NCBI GenBank assembly: GCA_963675135.1
Contig: OY776130.1
Location: 19,708,001 to 19,772,000, forward strand
DNA from: Galeopsis tetrahit
Taxonomy: Eukaryota; Streptophyta; Magnoliopsida; Lamiales; Lamiaceae
Length of the DNA: 64,000 bases
Direction: 5' to 3'
In this document: positions 1 through 12,767 of the stretch, one piece after another
Layout: the number at the start of each line of letters is the position of its first letter
How positions within the stretch are numbered: the stretch's first letter is position 1
Notes under the pieces: generated by a model
The model's input: only the letters and a program-made list of their open reading frames with translations
Told to the model about the DNA's origin: nothing
Databases searched by the model: none
Program-made: the position numbers and the translations under genes

Positions 1-3000
1 ATTCTGTGAAATAGCAATTGCACTATTGTTGTCACAGAATATTGGGACTTCATTGGTGATGACTTTGTAATCTATAAGTTGCTGTCTGAGCAAAAGTATC
101 TGAGCACAGGAACTTCCAGCTGCTACATATTCTGCTTCAGTTGTTGATGTGGCAACTGTATTTTGCTTCTTGGAGAACCATGAGATTAGCTTGCTGCCCA
201 AGAATTGACATGTTCCAGAGGTGGATTTTCTGTCAATTCTACATCCTCCATAATCTGCATCTGAATATCCAGTGAGCTCAATGTTGTCATCAGCTGGATA
301 CCATAATCCAAGATTCTCAGTTCCCTTGAGATATCTTAGAATTCTCTTGGCAGCATCAAGGTGACTCTTCTTTGGATTTGCTTGAAATCTTGCACAGACT
401 CCAACTGCAAATGTGATATCAGGCCTACTTGTAGTGAGATATAGCAAGGATCCTATGATTCCTCTGTAATTAGTGGAGTTTGTTGACTCTCCACTTTCAT
501 CAGGATCCATTTTCCAGTTTGTATTCATAAGAATTCTGACTGGCTTGCTTGTAGCACATCCAAATTTCTTGATCATGTCCCTTGTATACTTAGCCTGATT
601 GATGAATATTCCTTTCTTTGATTGAGTGACTTGGAGTCCTAGAAAGAAATTCATCAATCCCATCATGGACATCTCAAATTTGCTCTGCATGAGTTTGGAG
701 AATTTCTCACACAACTTTTCATTTGGAGATCCAAATATAATGTCATCCACATAGATTTGGACTAACAAAATATCATCTCCTTCACAGATTCTAAACAAGG
801 TTCTGTCAACAGTGCCTTTGACCAAACCATGATCTAGAAGGAACTGTGATAAGGTGTCATACCAAGCTCTTGGAGCTTGCTTTAAGCCATAGAGGGCTTT
901 CTTTAATCTGTACACCTTGTCTCCTTCTTCAAATCCAGGGGGTTGCTCAACATACACTTCTTCTTTGAGTACTCCATTAAGAAATGCACTCTTCACATCC
1001 ATTTGGTACACCTTGAATCTCATGTGAGCTGCATATGCTAGGAAGAGTCTGATTGCCTCAAGTCTGGCCACTGGAGCAAATGTTTCATCATAATCAATCC
1101 CCTCAGATTGACAATATCCCTTGGCCACCAGTCTTGCTTTGTTCCTCACAATGATGTCATTTTCATTTTTCTTATTTTTAAAGACCCATTTGGTTCCAAT
1201 GACATCTTGATGAGTTGGCCTATCCACCAGATCCCATACTTCATTCCTGGTGAACTGGTTCAGCTCTTCTTGCATGGCTATGATCCAGTTGGTGTCTTGA
1301 AGTGCTTCCTCAATATCTTTTGGTTCCTGTTCTGAAAGGAAACAACAAAACAAGGCACTTTCTCCATGAAACCTTCTAGTTTTAATCTCTTCACTTGGAT
1401 TACCAAGTATCAGGCTAGTTGGGTGGTCATGCAACCAAGTCCTTCTAGACCTGATCCCTTCAGGGGGATTGTCCTCTTCATAAGTTGGATCACTAGACTC
1501 ATTAAATTCAGGAAAGTTAATAGAAGGATCAAGTTCAGGATCATATTCAGGGGTGTTGTCCTCATTGTCAGATAAGTTGACATTTTCATTGGTTCCCCCT
1601 TGAATATTGGATCCATTTACTACCTCAGCATTGCCTGCTTCTTCATTGGTAGTTACTACCTGATTTTGAACTGGGATGGGATCAGTCAGTTCAATTTCTC
1701 CTTCAGGTTGGTTATCCTCTGGTTGATTGCCATCAGGTAAGTTGTCCAGCTTTTGATTGTCATCAAGTTCAGGCTGGGCAACATCTACAAACACTGTTTC
1801 CTTGCTTTGAAGCCTTAGTCTGGTTGTTCTTTGTGTTATTTCATCAATATTCAGGTTTCTATCCCTGAACTCATTAATAGATTCATCAAACACAACATGA
1901 GGTGTTTCTTCAACAACAAGGGTTTTGTAATTGTAGACTCTATAAGCTTTACTGATTTGTGAATATCCAACAAATATTCCTTCATCAGCTTTGCTGTCAG
2001 AAGCTTTCAATTGCTCCTTCCCATTGTTGTGAATGAAACACTTGCAACCAAATATATGAAAATAGGCAATAGTGGGCAATCTACCTTTCCATAATTGATA
2101 TGGAGTTTTACCTTGACCTTTGGTGATTAAGGATCTGTTTTGAGTGTGACATGCAGTGCTAATGGCTTCAGCCCAGAACCTTTTTGGCAATTTGGATTCA
2201 GCAATCAAGGTTCTTGCTGCTTCTTTCAAGGTTCTGTTCTTTCTTTCAGCAACCCCATTTTGTTGAGGTGTTCTTGCTGCTGAAGTCTCATGAGTGATGT
2301 CATTCTTGCTGCAGTACTCATTGATGTATGGGTTTATGAATTCAGTGCCCTTGTCTGATCTGATCTTGACAATACTTAGGCCCTTTTCATTGCTCAATCT
2401 CATCATCAATTCAGGTAGCTTGGCTTGGGTCTCCTTTTTGTTCAGAAGAAATACCACCCAAGTGTACCTGGAAAAATCATCAACCACTACTAAAGCATAT
2501 TTTCTTCCATTTATACTTACTGGGATAATTGGACCAAATAAATCCATATGCAGTAGTTGAAGAACTCTCTCAGTGGAGATGACAGGTTTTCCTTTGAAAG
2601 AAGCTTTGATTTGCTTTCCTTCTTGACATGGCTGACATACATGTTCCTTGGTGAACACTTGATTTGGCAGCCCTTTTACTAGAGAGTTTCTTGCCAGTTT
2701 GTTGATGGTTTTGAAATTCAGGTGATTCAATCTTTTGTGCCATAGCCAGCTTTGCTCACTTGTGCTTTTGGCAACAAGACAGACTGCTTAAGGGGTTTTG
2801 CTCCAATCTGCAAAATAGACATTTCCCTTTCTCACCCCTGTTAGTAGCACCTGTTGTGTTGAATTATCTTTGATAATGCATTCATTTGGTGCAAATTCAA
2901 CACTATATCCTCTATCACAGATTTGACTAATAGACAACAAATTATATTTTAGGCCTAGAACATATGAAACATCAGTAATTTTAACACTACCAATGTTTAA

Positions 3001-3192
3001 TGTACCATAACCTCTTGTAATCCCTTGAGAGCTGTCTCCAAAGGTTACTGAAGGACCATCCTTTTCACTGAATTCTGAGAGAAGCTCCTTGTTTCCAGTC
3101 ATGTGTCTTGAACATCCACTGTCCAAGTACCATGCTGTTTTCTTGTTTATGCTTCTCTTCTTCTTGTGGTCCTTGCATTCCTGCAAAGTCAA
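1..3192 (-). pseudogene. Element A pol: protease, integrase, reverse transcriptase, RNase H (partial)
   Basis: Minus-strand translation gives, in order: a retropepsin motif (YLDSGCSRHMTG) near 3110; the GAG-pre-integrase Zn region (WLWHKRLNH...CQPCQEGKQ) near 2750-2600; the integrase core (HMDLFGPI, SDKGTEF, TPQQNGVAERKN) at about 2560-2250; copia RT with YVDDIIFGSPNEK near 760-720; and RNase H (GYSDADYGGCRIDRKSTSG, CDNNSAIAISQN) reaching base 1. The frame is open except for one in-frame TAA at 2788-2790, between protease and integrase. It normally matures from a Gag-Pol polyprotein and makes and integrates cDNA. Here the TAA, and a frame change from gag at about 3190, prevent a full polyprotein. 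The first codon of this frame is TTG, so it is a continuation and not a real start. Confidence 0.88.
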
Positions 3193-5537
3193 ACTTTAGG
3201 TACCCTTTGAATGTTGGGTCCTAGTGGGTTAGTTGTACCTTTTGGAACCCAAATCTGCCTGATTACTCTGATTGACTCAAAGTGACTGACTTGGTTTCCA
3301 TTTACATCTACATACACAGTTTTACCCTTAAATGCCTTGGGTGGTTTCTGTGCATAAGTGTTAGTCTTGTAAAGTTCAGGAGAGTTGGTGAATTTCTTTG
3401 GGATATATCTCCTGAAGTTACTAGACTTAGGTGCAGCTTGGTGAGACCTTTGAGGATAGGGGCTTGGATGGCCTTTTCCCTTTGGCATGAAAGGTCCAGG
3501 CTTCCTGAAGCTGTTATACCTTTCAGTGGGGTTGGGCCTTAATCTGTTCAGTTGAGGTTGCCTCAGATGAGTTGGCCTTTTCTGAGCAGATTTTGGACAC
3601 CTCCACTGATGAGTGTTTAGATGGTTTGACCTTCCATTGGTTCTTCCCTTCTGAACCTCATTTCTCTTGTATACAATGTTCTTAAGCGGTTGATTTACTT
3701 CCATTTCATTTTGTTGAGCCACTGATCTTACAAAAGTCATCTTAGAATTGCTTGTTGAGGCAATACTAAGACCAGGTGAGGGTTCAAATGGATTATAGCC
3801 TAGTCCACCTTTTTGAGCAAACGGTCTTTGAAACCCCTTGAATTTCCTCTATTGCTTTAGCGGATTTGTTCAAGGCAGACATCTTCATTTTTAAGCTCCC
3901 CTCACTAAATTTAAGAGTATCAAATTCATTTGAGAGATTGTCAAATTTAGCTTGAAGGGTTCTAAGATCAAAATCCTTTTTCCTCAAGGCCAGTTCTTGT
4001 TCATCAATCAGCTTTTGTTGTTCAGTGACTTTGAGAGACATTTCATCATGTTCTCTCACAGTCTGTTGATACAACTCTGTTGATTTAAAGTCGAACTCTG
4101 GTTCAGGAAGGTTGGGAGTTTGAACTTTAGAATTCAACAACTCATTTTCTCTCAATGCCATATTGCATACTTCTTGTAGTCTGGTGAAATCCTCAAGTAA
4201 CTTCCCAAAGTTGAGTTTCAAGTGGATTTCACTGGACTCATGTGTGTTATTTGAAGAGTTGGAAGATGAACATACCTCTTCATTTTCAAAAGCCATTTGA
4301 CAGTCATCATCACTGTCACTGTTGGAGAATAGCCCATCATCAGAAGAGTACACACTCTCTTCACTTGCTGATTCCCCAGCTACCATGGCCTTCCTGTTGT
4401 TCAACCTTTTGTCTCTTTTGTTCTGCCTTTCTTTTCTTTCCTTTGAACTTAGGTCAGGACAATCATACTGAAAGTGACCCTTTTCTGGCAGTTGTAACAC
4501 ACATCTTCATCATCATTCTTCTTGCTTGAGGACTCCTTCCTCCTTGATGATGATGGTTCAGCTTTGCTGTACTTCTTTCTATCAACATATCTATCTTCTT
4601 TCTTTTCATCAGAGACTTTGTCCTCTGATTTGTTTTCAGGAGAGCTGAATCTCCTTCTGGTTCTGTTGTCTTGGTAGAACATTTTGTATCTACCAAATCT
4701 GGAGTTGAGCTTCTCAAATCTCCTTGCCATGAGTGCCAGCTCCTCCTTCATTTCAGACTTTGAAACAGTTTGAGAAGATCTTTGTGTACTCTTCTTTTCT
4801 GTTTCAGCAGCTTTGAAAGCAACACCTTTGCTTGAGGAGGATGGCTCATCATGCACTTTCTTTCTGTTCAAATCAAACTCATATGCTTTGAGTTTAGAGA
4901 ACACTTGTTGCATGGGCATGTTGTTAAGATTGTTGGTGTTTTGCATCATGACAGAGTATATGTCCCACTTGGATGTTAGACTTCTCAGAATTTTCAAAGC
5001 AACTTCTCTTTTGGCATATAACTTGCCAAGAGAGTTTATCTCATTCATGATGTCAGTGAATCTGCCATCAAGATGATCAATAGTTTCATTTGGCTCCATA
5101 GAAAATTGTTCATATTTTTGGATAGCCACTTGAAGCTTGTTTTCTTTTATCTTTTGGGTACCTTCACACATAAGTGCTAAGGTGTCCCAAATTTCTTTTG
5201 CTGTTGTGCAGTGGTACACTCTTCCCATCACTGCATCTGGAATGGTCTGGTACAAAGTATTCATGGCAATGTAGTTCAGGTTATGCCTTTTTCTTTCTTC
5301 AGCTGTAAACTCATCCTCATCTTTTGGTAGCAATTCCCTTGGATCTGCTTTCTGTGCATCAGTGAGTTTGGGATTTGCTTTAGTGAATGTGAAAGGTCCT
5401 CTGGTGATGACTTTGAGCATTTCATCATGCCGGCAGGCAAGATGTGCTCTCATCCTGATCTTCCAGAAATCATAGTTCTCAATTGAGAACATTGGCAGTT
5501 TATGATGTGAAATATGATTCACTTGATTTGGACCCAT
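3189..5537 (-). pseudogene. Element A gag, frameshifted
   Basis: The ATG at 5537 opens a copia-type Gag (UBN2-like: FWKIRMRAHLACR, LDGRFTDIMNEINSLG). A CCHC zinc knuckle begins CYNCQK near 4500. The frame is lost inside the knuckle, where the A-run looks one base short, and the continuation (KGHFQYDCPD, then an acidic and coiled-coil-like segment) runs 4490-3793 in another frame. A second shift near 3800 moves to the frame of 3740-3189, a basic proline-rich tail ending in the IWVPKGTTNPLGP motif common at Sirevirus gag ends. Gag would form the particle and bind RNA. With two frameshifts this copy is a pseudogene. The region next to the start is a 187-base leader that ends at the primer binding site. 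Confidence 0.85.
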
Positions 5538-5710
5538 GTTGTTGATGGTATTGACAGCATCTCCTGGAACTGCATTGTTAGCCAGTTCTATAGAAATAGG
5601 TTAGATAATCACAAATGGTTTTTCAGAAATTTGGATCAGTTCAGTGACCACAGAAACAAAGAGTTTTGAAAATCAGTTGGATTTTCAGAAGCAGTGGTCT
5701 TTGAACCCCT

Positions 5711-5722
5711 GCTCTGATACCA
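5711..5722 (-). promoter_or_regulatory. Element A primer binding site (initiator tRNA-Met type)
   Basis: The minus strand reads TGGTATCAGAGC, complementary to the 3' end of plant initiator tRNA-Met. It lies two bases inside the LTR end, as expected for the minus-strand priming site. Confidence 0.9.
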
Positions 5723-5724
5723 CT

Positions 5725-7343
5725 TGTTGGTCCTTGGTGGAGTATGACACAAGTGTATGGGGGGGGGGGGGGGAATGCACTTGTGTATGCAAATTCTTTT
5801 CTTTTTCAAACAGTTTGGTCTTATCAGAGAGGTTGTCTCACAACTAGCCTGAGAATGAACTTCAATAGATACTTGCCCTACTGAAAACTATTAAATGATC
5901 AGTTGGATAAATATCTAAGAGAGTTGCTAAGTGCGGAATGTGGTTGACCCTTTTTTTGAAATAATACTCCAAGTTAATTTCTGAAAACACAGTTGATCAG
6001 GGACTTTGTCCAAAACAATTTTTCTTCACTTACTGAGATAATCTCTTTAAGAATGATTGATTTGCAAGTAATAGAATAAATGCAGTAAGTAAATGACACA
6101 CAATTTATAGTGGTTCAGAGACTCAAGCTCCTACATCCACTTTCCCTGATTGAACAGGATAATTCCTTAACAATGGAATTAGCTTGTTTTATAGTGCCAA
6201 GGTGCACTGATCAACAACACTCTCTTAGTGGTTTGATCCTTAGGATAATCTGAGTCCTAGTGCTCAATCTCTCTGAGTTAAGACTGTGTTTCTCAATAAC
6301 AGTCCTTAACTCCTCACTTCTACAACAAACACTACTTCACTCAATGAGGTAAGGGCTTGAGGTTTGGTTCCAACTAATAGAGATATCCTTTACAATAAGA
6401 ACAGTGTAAAGGCTTAGGATATCTCAATGCTAAGCTTGGGATATTACAAGAGTTGGCTTAGCTGAATGAAGTGATCAGGAAACTTGGGATTCTTAAGAAC
6501 AGCTTTGGTTTCCTTTGATTGCTTGATGATAATTTGATAGCAAGTAGTTGGATCATAGAATCCTTTAATCACTTCTAAATTTATAGGCAAATTTGAACAA
6601 CTATCCGTTGGAGAGATAGCAATTCAAACTTGTCTATTTGCAGCACCATTGAAACGGTTATGAAGCTTGACATTCTATTATCCACTGTGTAATAGACTCT
6701 TCAATGGTTGCTTGAATGAATGTGTTGACTTCTGAAAAATGCGGCTGAGATGACTTGTGTTAGTTTCCAAATTTGCACATTTCCCAAGGTTGATTTGTGG
6801 CAGACTTTACACTCAACCAACGGTCAGATGGGACAACTGCCCTGAACATTCCTGCTGCAAACTAGAATGTTCCAACATTCATTCAATTCTTCAGTCTTTA
6901 ATGCTTCTAAGTCTTCAATGCTTGTTCAGGCTTGAATGGCAATAAATGCTTCAATAAATATGTCTTCTATGAGTATAGCATTCAATGCTCTTGATCATTA
7001 GGACTTCAATTGATCTGATACAGTTCTTATCAATGCATGAAGTTTTGCCTTATCATTCTTGATCATTCAGCCATGTTGTCCACTTCAGTCAGCTTGTCTT
7101 GAATACTCAGCAAACTTGTCCTAAAGTACTAACACTTAGTAAGCTGCCTAACATTCCAGCTTTGGACAACTGTCCTGAACTACAAATCTCACAACATTTT
7201 TGAGGTTTAAACTTAAGCATTTTTACTATCTCAACTATCCTGAGACAACTAGACTGAACTAGACTTGAGTATATCTCAACTAATCTGATCATCATCAATC
7301 AGGGGTTTTGGTATCTAAATCAAAATCATTTTATTTCCCAACA
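5725..7343 (-). repeat. Element A 5' LTR (1619 bp)
   Basis: It is bounded by TGTTGG at 5725 and CCCAACA at 7343, a terminal inverted repeat of the TG...CA type. The left end abuts the primer binding site, so this is the 5' LTR of a minus-strand element. It contains a run of 15 G at 5759-5773. Sequence beyond 7343 (TATAT...) belongs to the target. The matching LTR is not in the window, so age cannot be estimated. Confidence 0.82.
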
Positions 7344-7955
7344 TATATATATATAATCAATGACTTGTATCTTGGGGCGGACATATATATTGTAAGAGTT
7401 GAAAATATGGGTGTAGATAACTTCAAGATAATAGTAAGAGGTTACTCTTTCTTATACATTCTTCTGATCTTCTCCCCTCTTTCCCTTTCCGTCAAATAAT
7501 TAAGGGGTTGTTATTTATAGTAGAACATTCATCATTACTAGCCCCTTTAATCAATACCCCTAGGGTTTTAGCCATGTTACCTTACGGCCTAAAGTATATT
7601 TGAAGGAGATTGTAATTAATTCAACTTTTGTCAAGTTGCTAGCTAGTAGACATTTATTTTTAAATGTAGACATAGCTACGTGGGGTGCATGGATAATGAT
7701 AGCTAGCAATTTTTTTATATGTCGGTATAGCTGCGTGAGGTGTATGCATAATGATAGCTAGTAATTTTTTTATATGCAGGTATAGCTACATGAGGTGCAT
7801 GCATAATGATAGCTAGTAAAAAAATTTATGTGTAGGTATAACTAGGTGGGGTGCATGCATGATGTATCAATATCAATTTATTAGTAGCGTAGTATATTGG
7901 TATGTATATACTAACACCTAGGTTCTTACTATCTTATTTTATTTATTGTGTGCTC

Positions 7956-7986
<31 letters not shown>

Positions 7987-8064
7987 GTAATTTATAAAAT
8001 AATAGTTATATATATGTTAATATATTATGGGTGAAATTTAGGAGTAGTATTTTGGGGTGTTATA
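7344..8064 (-). repeat. Element B 3' LTR, left part missing
   Basis: It is homologous to parts of the right LTR (15521-15736 and 16485-16941). The inner end GGGGTGTTATA matches the right LTR end, and a polypurine-like tract (minus strand GTGGGGTAGGA) lies immediately inside. It contains a minisatellite with a unit of about 55 bp (7668-7862, four units) and an (AT)n run near 7958-7983. Both LTRs end TATA where TACA would be canonical. Bases 7344-7389 match the right LTR only weakly. Confidence 0.75.
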
Positions 8065-8082
8065 TCCTACCCCACTACGAAA

Positions 8083-11000
8083 ATTTTCGTCTTCGAAATT
8101 ATATTTTACCTCGATCGGGGAGGTTTGGGTGTTTGGCTAATATTTCGTCTTCTTGTTCCCACGTCGCTTCTTCTTGACCATGTCGGTTCCATTGCACTTT
8201 AATTTGGGTGATGTCGCAATTTTGCAGTCTTTGCACCTTTCTATCGAGGATAGCTACTAGGGTTTCTACATACGTCAAGTTATTGTCAATTTCTATCGCA
8301 TCCTGATTAATTACATGACTTGGATCGGGTATATATATATTTGCGCAGTATGGACACGTGAAATACGTTGTGTACTTTATCTAGCTCTAGCGGTAAAGCT
8401 AGTCTATACGCTAACCTCCCTACTCGTTCAAGTATCTTGTATGGCTCGATAAACCTTGGACTCAATTTCCCTTGTTTTCCGAAGCGAATGACACCCTTCG
8501 TTGGTGACACTTTTAATAATATTTTCTCTCAAATCTCAAATTCTAGATCCTTTCGCCTTTTGTCCGCATACGACTTTTGTCTGTCTTGTGCCGCCCTTAT
8601 CCTTTCCCGAACTGTCTTGATTACTCCAGCAGTTTCTTCGATTAGTTCAGGACCTAAGATTTTCTTTTCTCCAACGTCGTTCCAATATAAAGGTGATCTG
8701 CATTTTCGACCATAGAGTGCCTCGTAGGGTGCCATACCAATAGTTGTCTGGTAACTATTGTTATATGTAAATTCAACCAAGGGTAGGAATTTCTCCCAAT
8801 TTCCATAAAAAACGAGAGTACACGCCCTCAGCATATCTTCCAATGTTTGGATGGTTCTCTCCGATTGTCCGTCAATTTGAGGGTGGAACGTAGTGCTGAA
8901 GTTTAGCTTAGTTCTCATTGCATCTTGTAGGTTTTGCTAGAATTTTGATGTAAATTGTGTGTCCCTGTCTGACACTATTGAGCCAGGCACTCCATGTAGC
9001 CTAACGATCTCCTCCAAGTATATTTGAGCCAACTTATCTAACTCGAAGGTCATTTTTATTGGTAAAAAGTGTGTTGATTCCGTCAAGCGATCGACTATGA
9101 CCCATATAGCTTGATTTCCTCGAAACGAGCTTGGAAAACCCACCACAAAGTCCATCGCTATGTGCTCCCACTTCCACTCAGGAATCTCAAGTGGCTTAAG
9201 TAATCCTGACGGTCGTTGGTGTTCAGCTTTTACCTATTGACATGTCATGCATCTTTGTACGAAGGCTCCAATATCTCCTTTCATGTTCCTCCACCAGAAT
9301 AATTTCCTCAGGTCTCGATACATCTTCGTTCCTCCTGGGTGAGCGGTGTAAGGCGTGCAATGTGCTTCTTCCATAATATCCCTTCTAAGAGCTTCAACTT
9401 TTGGTACACAAAGTCTTCCTTCGTAGACTAATGTACCCTCGCCGGTTAGGGAAAAACCTTGTATTTTTCCTCCTTCAACCTTCTTCTTTATTTTCTCCAA
9501 GAACTTGTCTCCTTTTTTAGCTTACATGATCATTTCATTTAGCGTAGACTTTACCACCATTGTCACTACTCTCGCTTGGATTGTATTTGGTGGCAAGATC
9601 ACCTTTAAATTCATTTTTGCAAACTCATCGACTAACCTTAGTTGGCTGGTTATACAAGTTAATCTGCTTCTCTCCTTCCGACTCAATGCGTTAGCAACTA
9701 CGTTCGCCTTTCCTGGATGGTCTATATTGTGCAGTCGTAGTCCTTCACCAACTCTAGCCATGTTCTTTGCCTCATGTTTAATTCATTTTGTTCGAAGAAG
9801 TACTTCAAACTTTTATGGTCGGTGTAGATTTTACACTTCCCACCGTACAAGTAATGTCGCCAAATCTTCAAGGCATAGACCACTGTGGCGAGTTCCAAGT
9901 CGTGAGTGGGGTAATTCTACTCATGAGTCTTCAGTTGTCTTGAGGCATATGCGACTACCTTTCCCTTCTGCATCAGTACGCATCCTAAACCTTGTTTTGA
10001 GGCGTCGTTATAGACAATAAATCCTTCTGAACCGTCTGGAATGGTTAGGACAGGCGCGGTGGTTAGTCTCCTCTTCAATTTTTGGAAGTTGTCCTCGCAT
10101 TCTTCTGTCCAGTGGAACTTCACCTCCTTCCTCGTTAGTTGTGTTAATGGTCTTGCAATTTTCGAAAAACCAACGATAAATCTTCGATAGTATCCTGCAA
10201 ATCCTAAAAAGCTTCCCACCTCATTCACGTTTGTTGGGGATCTCCATTGGCTTATGGCTTCGACTTTGGTTGGGTCGACTTCAATACCACGAGCTGAGAC
10301 GATATGGCCAAGGAATACGACTTGATCAAGCCAAAATTCACATTTTGTGAATTTAGCGTGGAGTCTCTCTTTTCGCAGCACCTCCAAAGTGGTTTTGAGG
10401 TGTTCCTCGTGTTGTTCTTGATCCTTTGAGTATACAAGGATATCGTCGATGAATGCGATCACAAACCTATCTAGATATGGGTGAAATACTCGATTCATTA
10501 GGTCCATGAAAATCGCTAGCGCGTTGCTGAGTCTGAATGGCAATTACAATGAATTCGTAATGCCCATAACGCGTCCTAAAGGCCGTCTTTGGGATGTCAC
10601 CTTCCTTGATCTTCGCTTGGTGGTATCCAGACCTCAGGTCTATCTTTGAAGACACACTGGCACCCTTTAATTGATCAAACAAGGATATCGTCGATGAATG
10701 CGATCACAAACCTATCTAGATATGGGTGAAATACTCGATTCATTAGGTCCATGAAAATCGCTAGCGCGTTGCTGAGTCTGAATGGCAATTACAATGAATT
10801 CGTAATGCCCATAACGCGTCCTGAAGGCCGTCTTTGGGATGTCGCCTTCCTTGATCTTCGCTTGGTGGTATCCAGACCTCAGGTCTATCTTTGAAGACAC
10901 ACTGGCACCCTTTAATTGATCAAACAAGTCTTCGATCCTTGGCAGCGGGTATTTATTTTTTATGGCGAGCTTATTCAATTCTCGATAATCAATGCACATT

Positions 11001-11760
11001 CTAAATGTACCATCCTTCTTTTTCACGAACAATACTGGTGCTCCCCATGGCGAAACGCTAGGTCGTATGAAACCCTTATCCAGGAGTTCTTGTAGTTCTT
11101 GCATTTCCTTTGGCGCCATTCTGTATGGTGCCTTTGAGACCGGTGCTACTCCTGGCACTAAGTCGATAGTGAACTCCACTTGTCGTTCTGGGGGCAGACC
11201 GGGTAGGTCCTCTGGGAAAACATCTTTGTACTCTCGTGCAATGGGCACTTCTTCAATCGATCGATCACCTTATTCGGATTGCACGATGTTCACAAGGAGT
11301 GCCGTGCAATTTCCTTTCCTTAGCATCTTCATCGTTTTCATTGCAGACACAATTCGAGGTATCACTCCCACCTTAGCTCCATAGAATGTGTAGTCCTCAG
11401 TTTCGTTGTGGCGGAATGAGACTTTCTTCTTGTGACACGTAATGATAGCTTGGTTGGCCGTAAGCTAGTCCATCCCCAAAATTACATTGAAATCTTTCAT
11501 GTTGATGACATGCAAGTCCGCTACTAAGTTCTTATTATCAAAACCAATCATTATTCCCTTGCATAGTTGAGTGGTTTGGATAGTTGTACCTGACGGGATA
11601 CTTACTTCAAGAAATTCTCTATCTACTCTTGTGTTATGTTTCCTTATTTTGTCAAACATGTTTTTGGAAATGAAAGAGTAGGTAGCCCCGATATCAAATA
11701 ATACTAGAACAGATATACTAGAAATGGTCAACATACCTACCATGGTTCCTAGTTCATCGG
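8083..11760 (-). pseudogene. Element B pol: protease, RT, RNase H, integrase, chromodomain-like tail
   Basis: Motifs in order on the minus strand: protease LFDIGATYSFIS near 11720 (the usual catalytic D-T-G reads D-I-G); RT from DVFPEDLPGLPP through KKKDGTFRMCIDYRELNK and KIDLRSGYHQ (11248-10712), resuming with MPFRLSNALAIFMDLMNRVF and FIDDILVYSKD (10543-9917); RNase H; integrase zinc region (H...C near 9380-9234, RCMTCQ); integrase core (MDFVVGFP, SDRDTQF, HPQIDGQSERTIQ); and a chromodomain-like end (EEATWEQEDEIL) near 8130-8170. In-frame stops lie near 9915, 9525, 9235, 8935 and 8525. Frameshifts lie near 9750, 10545 and 8330. A 245-bp tandem duplication disrupts the RT. Confidence 0.87.
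10435..10924. repeat. 245-bp tandem duplication inside the element B RT gene
   Basis: Copy 1 is 10435-10679 and copy 2 is 10680-10924. I see only two substitutions (cctaaagg/cctgaagg and gtcacc/gtcgcc). The junction shares CAAG with both ends. Because 245 is not a multiple of three, the duplication itself breaks the reading frame of the RT core. It duplicates the DLRSGYHQ to FMDLMNRV region. Confidence 0.95.
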
Positions 11761-11775
11761 TGGCCTCTTATTGCG

Positions 11776-12767
11776 TCATTGCAAAACACGAGCGGGTCTC
11801 GCGTTTGGTTTTCCCTTGTTTCTGAGCAATGGGCAATTGCTTAGTCCGTGACCCAGCTTCTTACAGTGGAAACATAATCCCGACCCGTACAAGCATTGTC
11901 CATTGTGGTTTTTCCCACACTTGGGGCACGTTGGCTTGGTTTTTTGTGTGGCCTGGCTTGTGTTTCCTTCCCTGTGGATGTGCTTATTGTAGTTGTAGTC
12001 CCTCCCTTGATTTGGATTTACCAACTTTCTCTTATTCGGAAATTCAACGACTCTATTTTCCGAAATCTCGAGCTTCAGCCGAGAGGCAATTTCCTGAACT
12101 TAGGAAGAAGCTTCAGCATATGTCAACATTTCTTGCCCTGTTAAGATGCTGCTGATCTTAGGTCGTATATTTTTCTTGAAGCGCCGAGCCTTTTTTTGTT
12201 CGGTATCCACCAGATGAGGAGCATATCTACTGAGTTGGCTAAATTTTCGCTCATATTCAAGCACAATCGTGGCACCTTGTTTGAGGTGGATGAACTATGT
12301 TTCCTTTTGATCGTGGAAGGATTGGGGCATGTAATTTTGAATTACTGCTTCTTTGAAGTCTTCCCAGCTAATGGTAGCTCTTTGTGTTACAGTCTTTGGT
12401 CGGTAATAGGCTTCCCACCAATAGTCTGCTTCATCCGTCAATTGAAAGATAACGCATGAAACCTTTTGCTCATCAGTGCATACAATATGAGCAAATATTT
12501 TCTCGAGTGCCCTCAACCAGGTTTCAGCTTCTGCAAGATTCTCCTTGCCACTGAAAGTAGGTGGACGGTAGCGTCTGAATTGTTCCACCACAATGCTCAT
12601 TTCGTTGCGATGCGTTGGTAGAGGTGGTGTGGTCGACGTGGGCACGGTTGTGAAGTGTCGTGCAAGACCTTGAAGACGTTTGCGAGGTCGTTTCCCAAGC
12701 CTTCATCACTTGATAGGGAAGGTTCTTGGACGGGGATTTGCGTGCGGTGGGGTCGTCCACGACTCAT
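11776..12767 (-). pseudogene. Element B gag with two zinc-finger-like motifs
   Basis: The likely ATG is at 12767-12765 (MSRGRPHRTQIPVQ). A frame change near 12650 leads into the retrotransposon-gag core (FRRYRPPTFSG, AETWLRALEKIF, DEADYWWEA, SWEDFKEAVIQNY) at 12645-12295. After another break come CPKCGKNHNGQC and CFHCKKLGHGLSNC (11950-11830), a CCHC-type nucleic acid-binding region. Gag packages element RNA. Protease follows within about 30 bases after an in-frame stop, as expected for a Gag-Pol unit. Broken by at least two frameshifts. Confidence 0.83.

Larger units (their letters stand above)
1..7343 (-). mobile_element. Element A: Sirevirus-like Ty1/copia retrotransposon, left end outside window
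   Basis: Read on the minus strand the order is LTR (7343-5725), tRNA-Met-type primer binding site (5722-5711), gag, then protease, integrase, RT and RNase H running off the left edge. Integrase before RT is the copia order. The long LTR and long gag with a C-terminal extension resemble the Sirevirus group. The right LTR end falls inside sequence related to the LTR of gypsy element B, so A inserted into B. Four breaks in the coding region make it non-autonomous. The second LTR and any 3' ORF should lie to the left of base 1. Confidence 0.9.

Noticed and set aside
3189..3212. True intron at the gag-pol junction of element A
   Set aside because: The GT...AG interval is only 23 nt, well below known plant intron sizes. 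Kept only as a low-interest observation.
5759..5773. Run of 15 G in the LTR of element A as a possible G-quadruplex regulatory element
   Set aside because: A single homopolymer without the spaced G-tract pattern. Its length is prone to sequencing and slippage error, and it is not seen elsewhere in the window.
9505..10020. 171-codon plus-strand ORF
   Set aside because: It is antisense to the RNase H/integrase region of gypsy element B, where motifs are clear. No domain or gene structure of its own.
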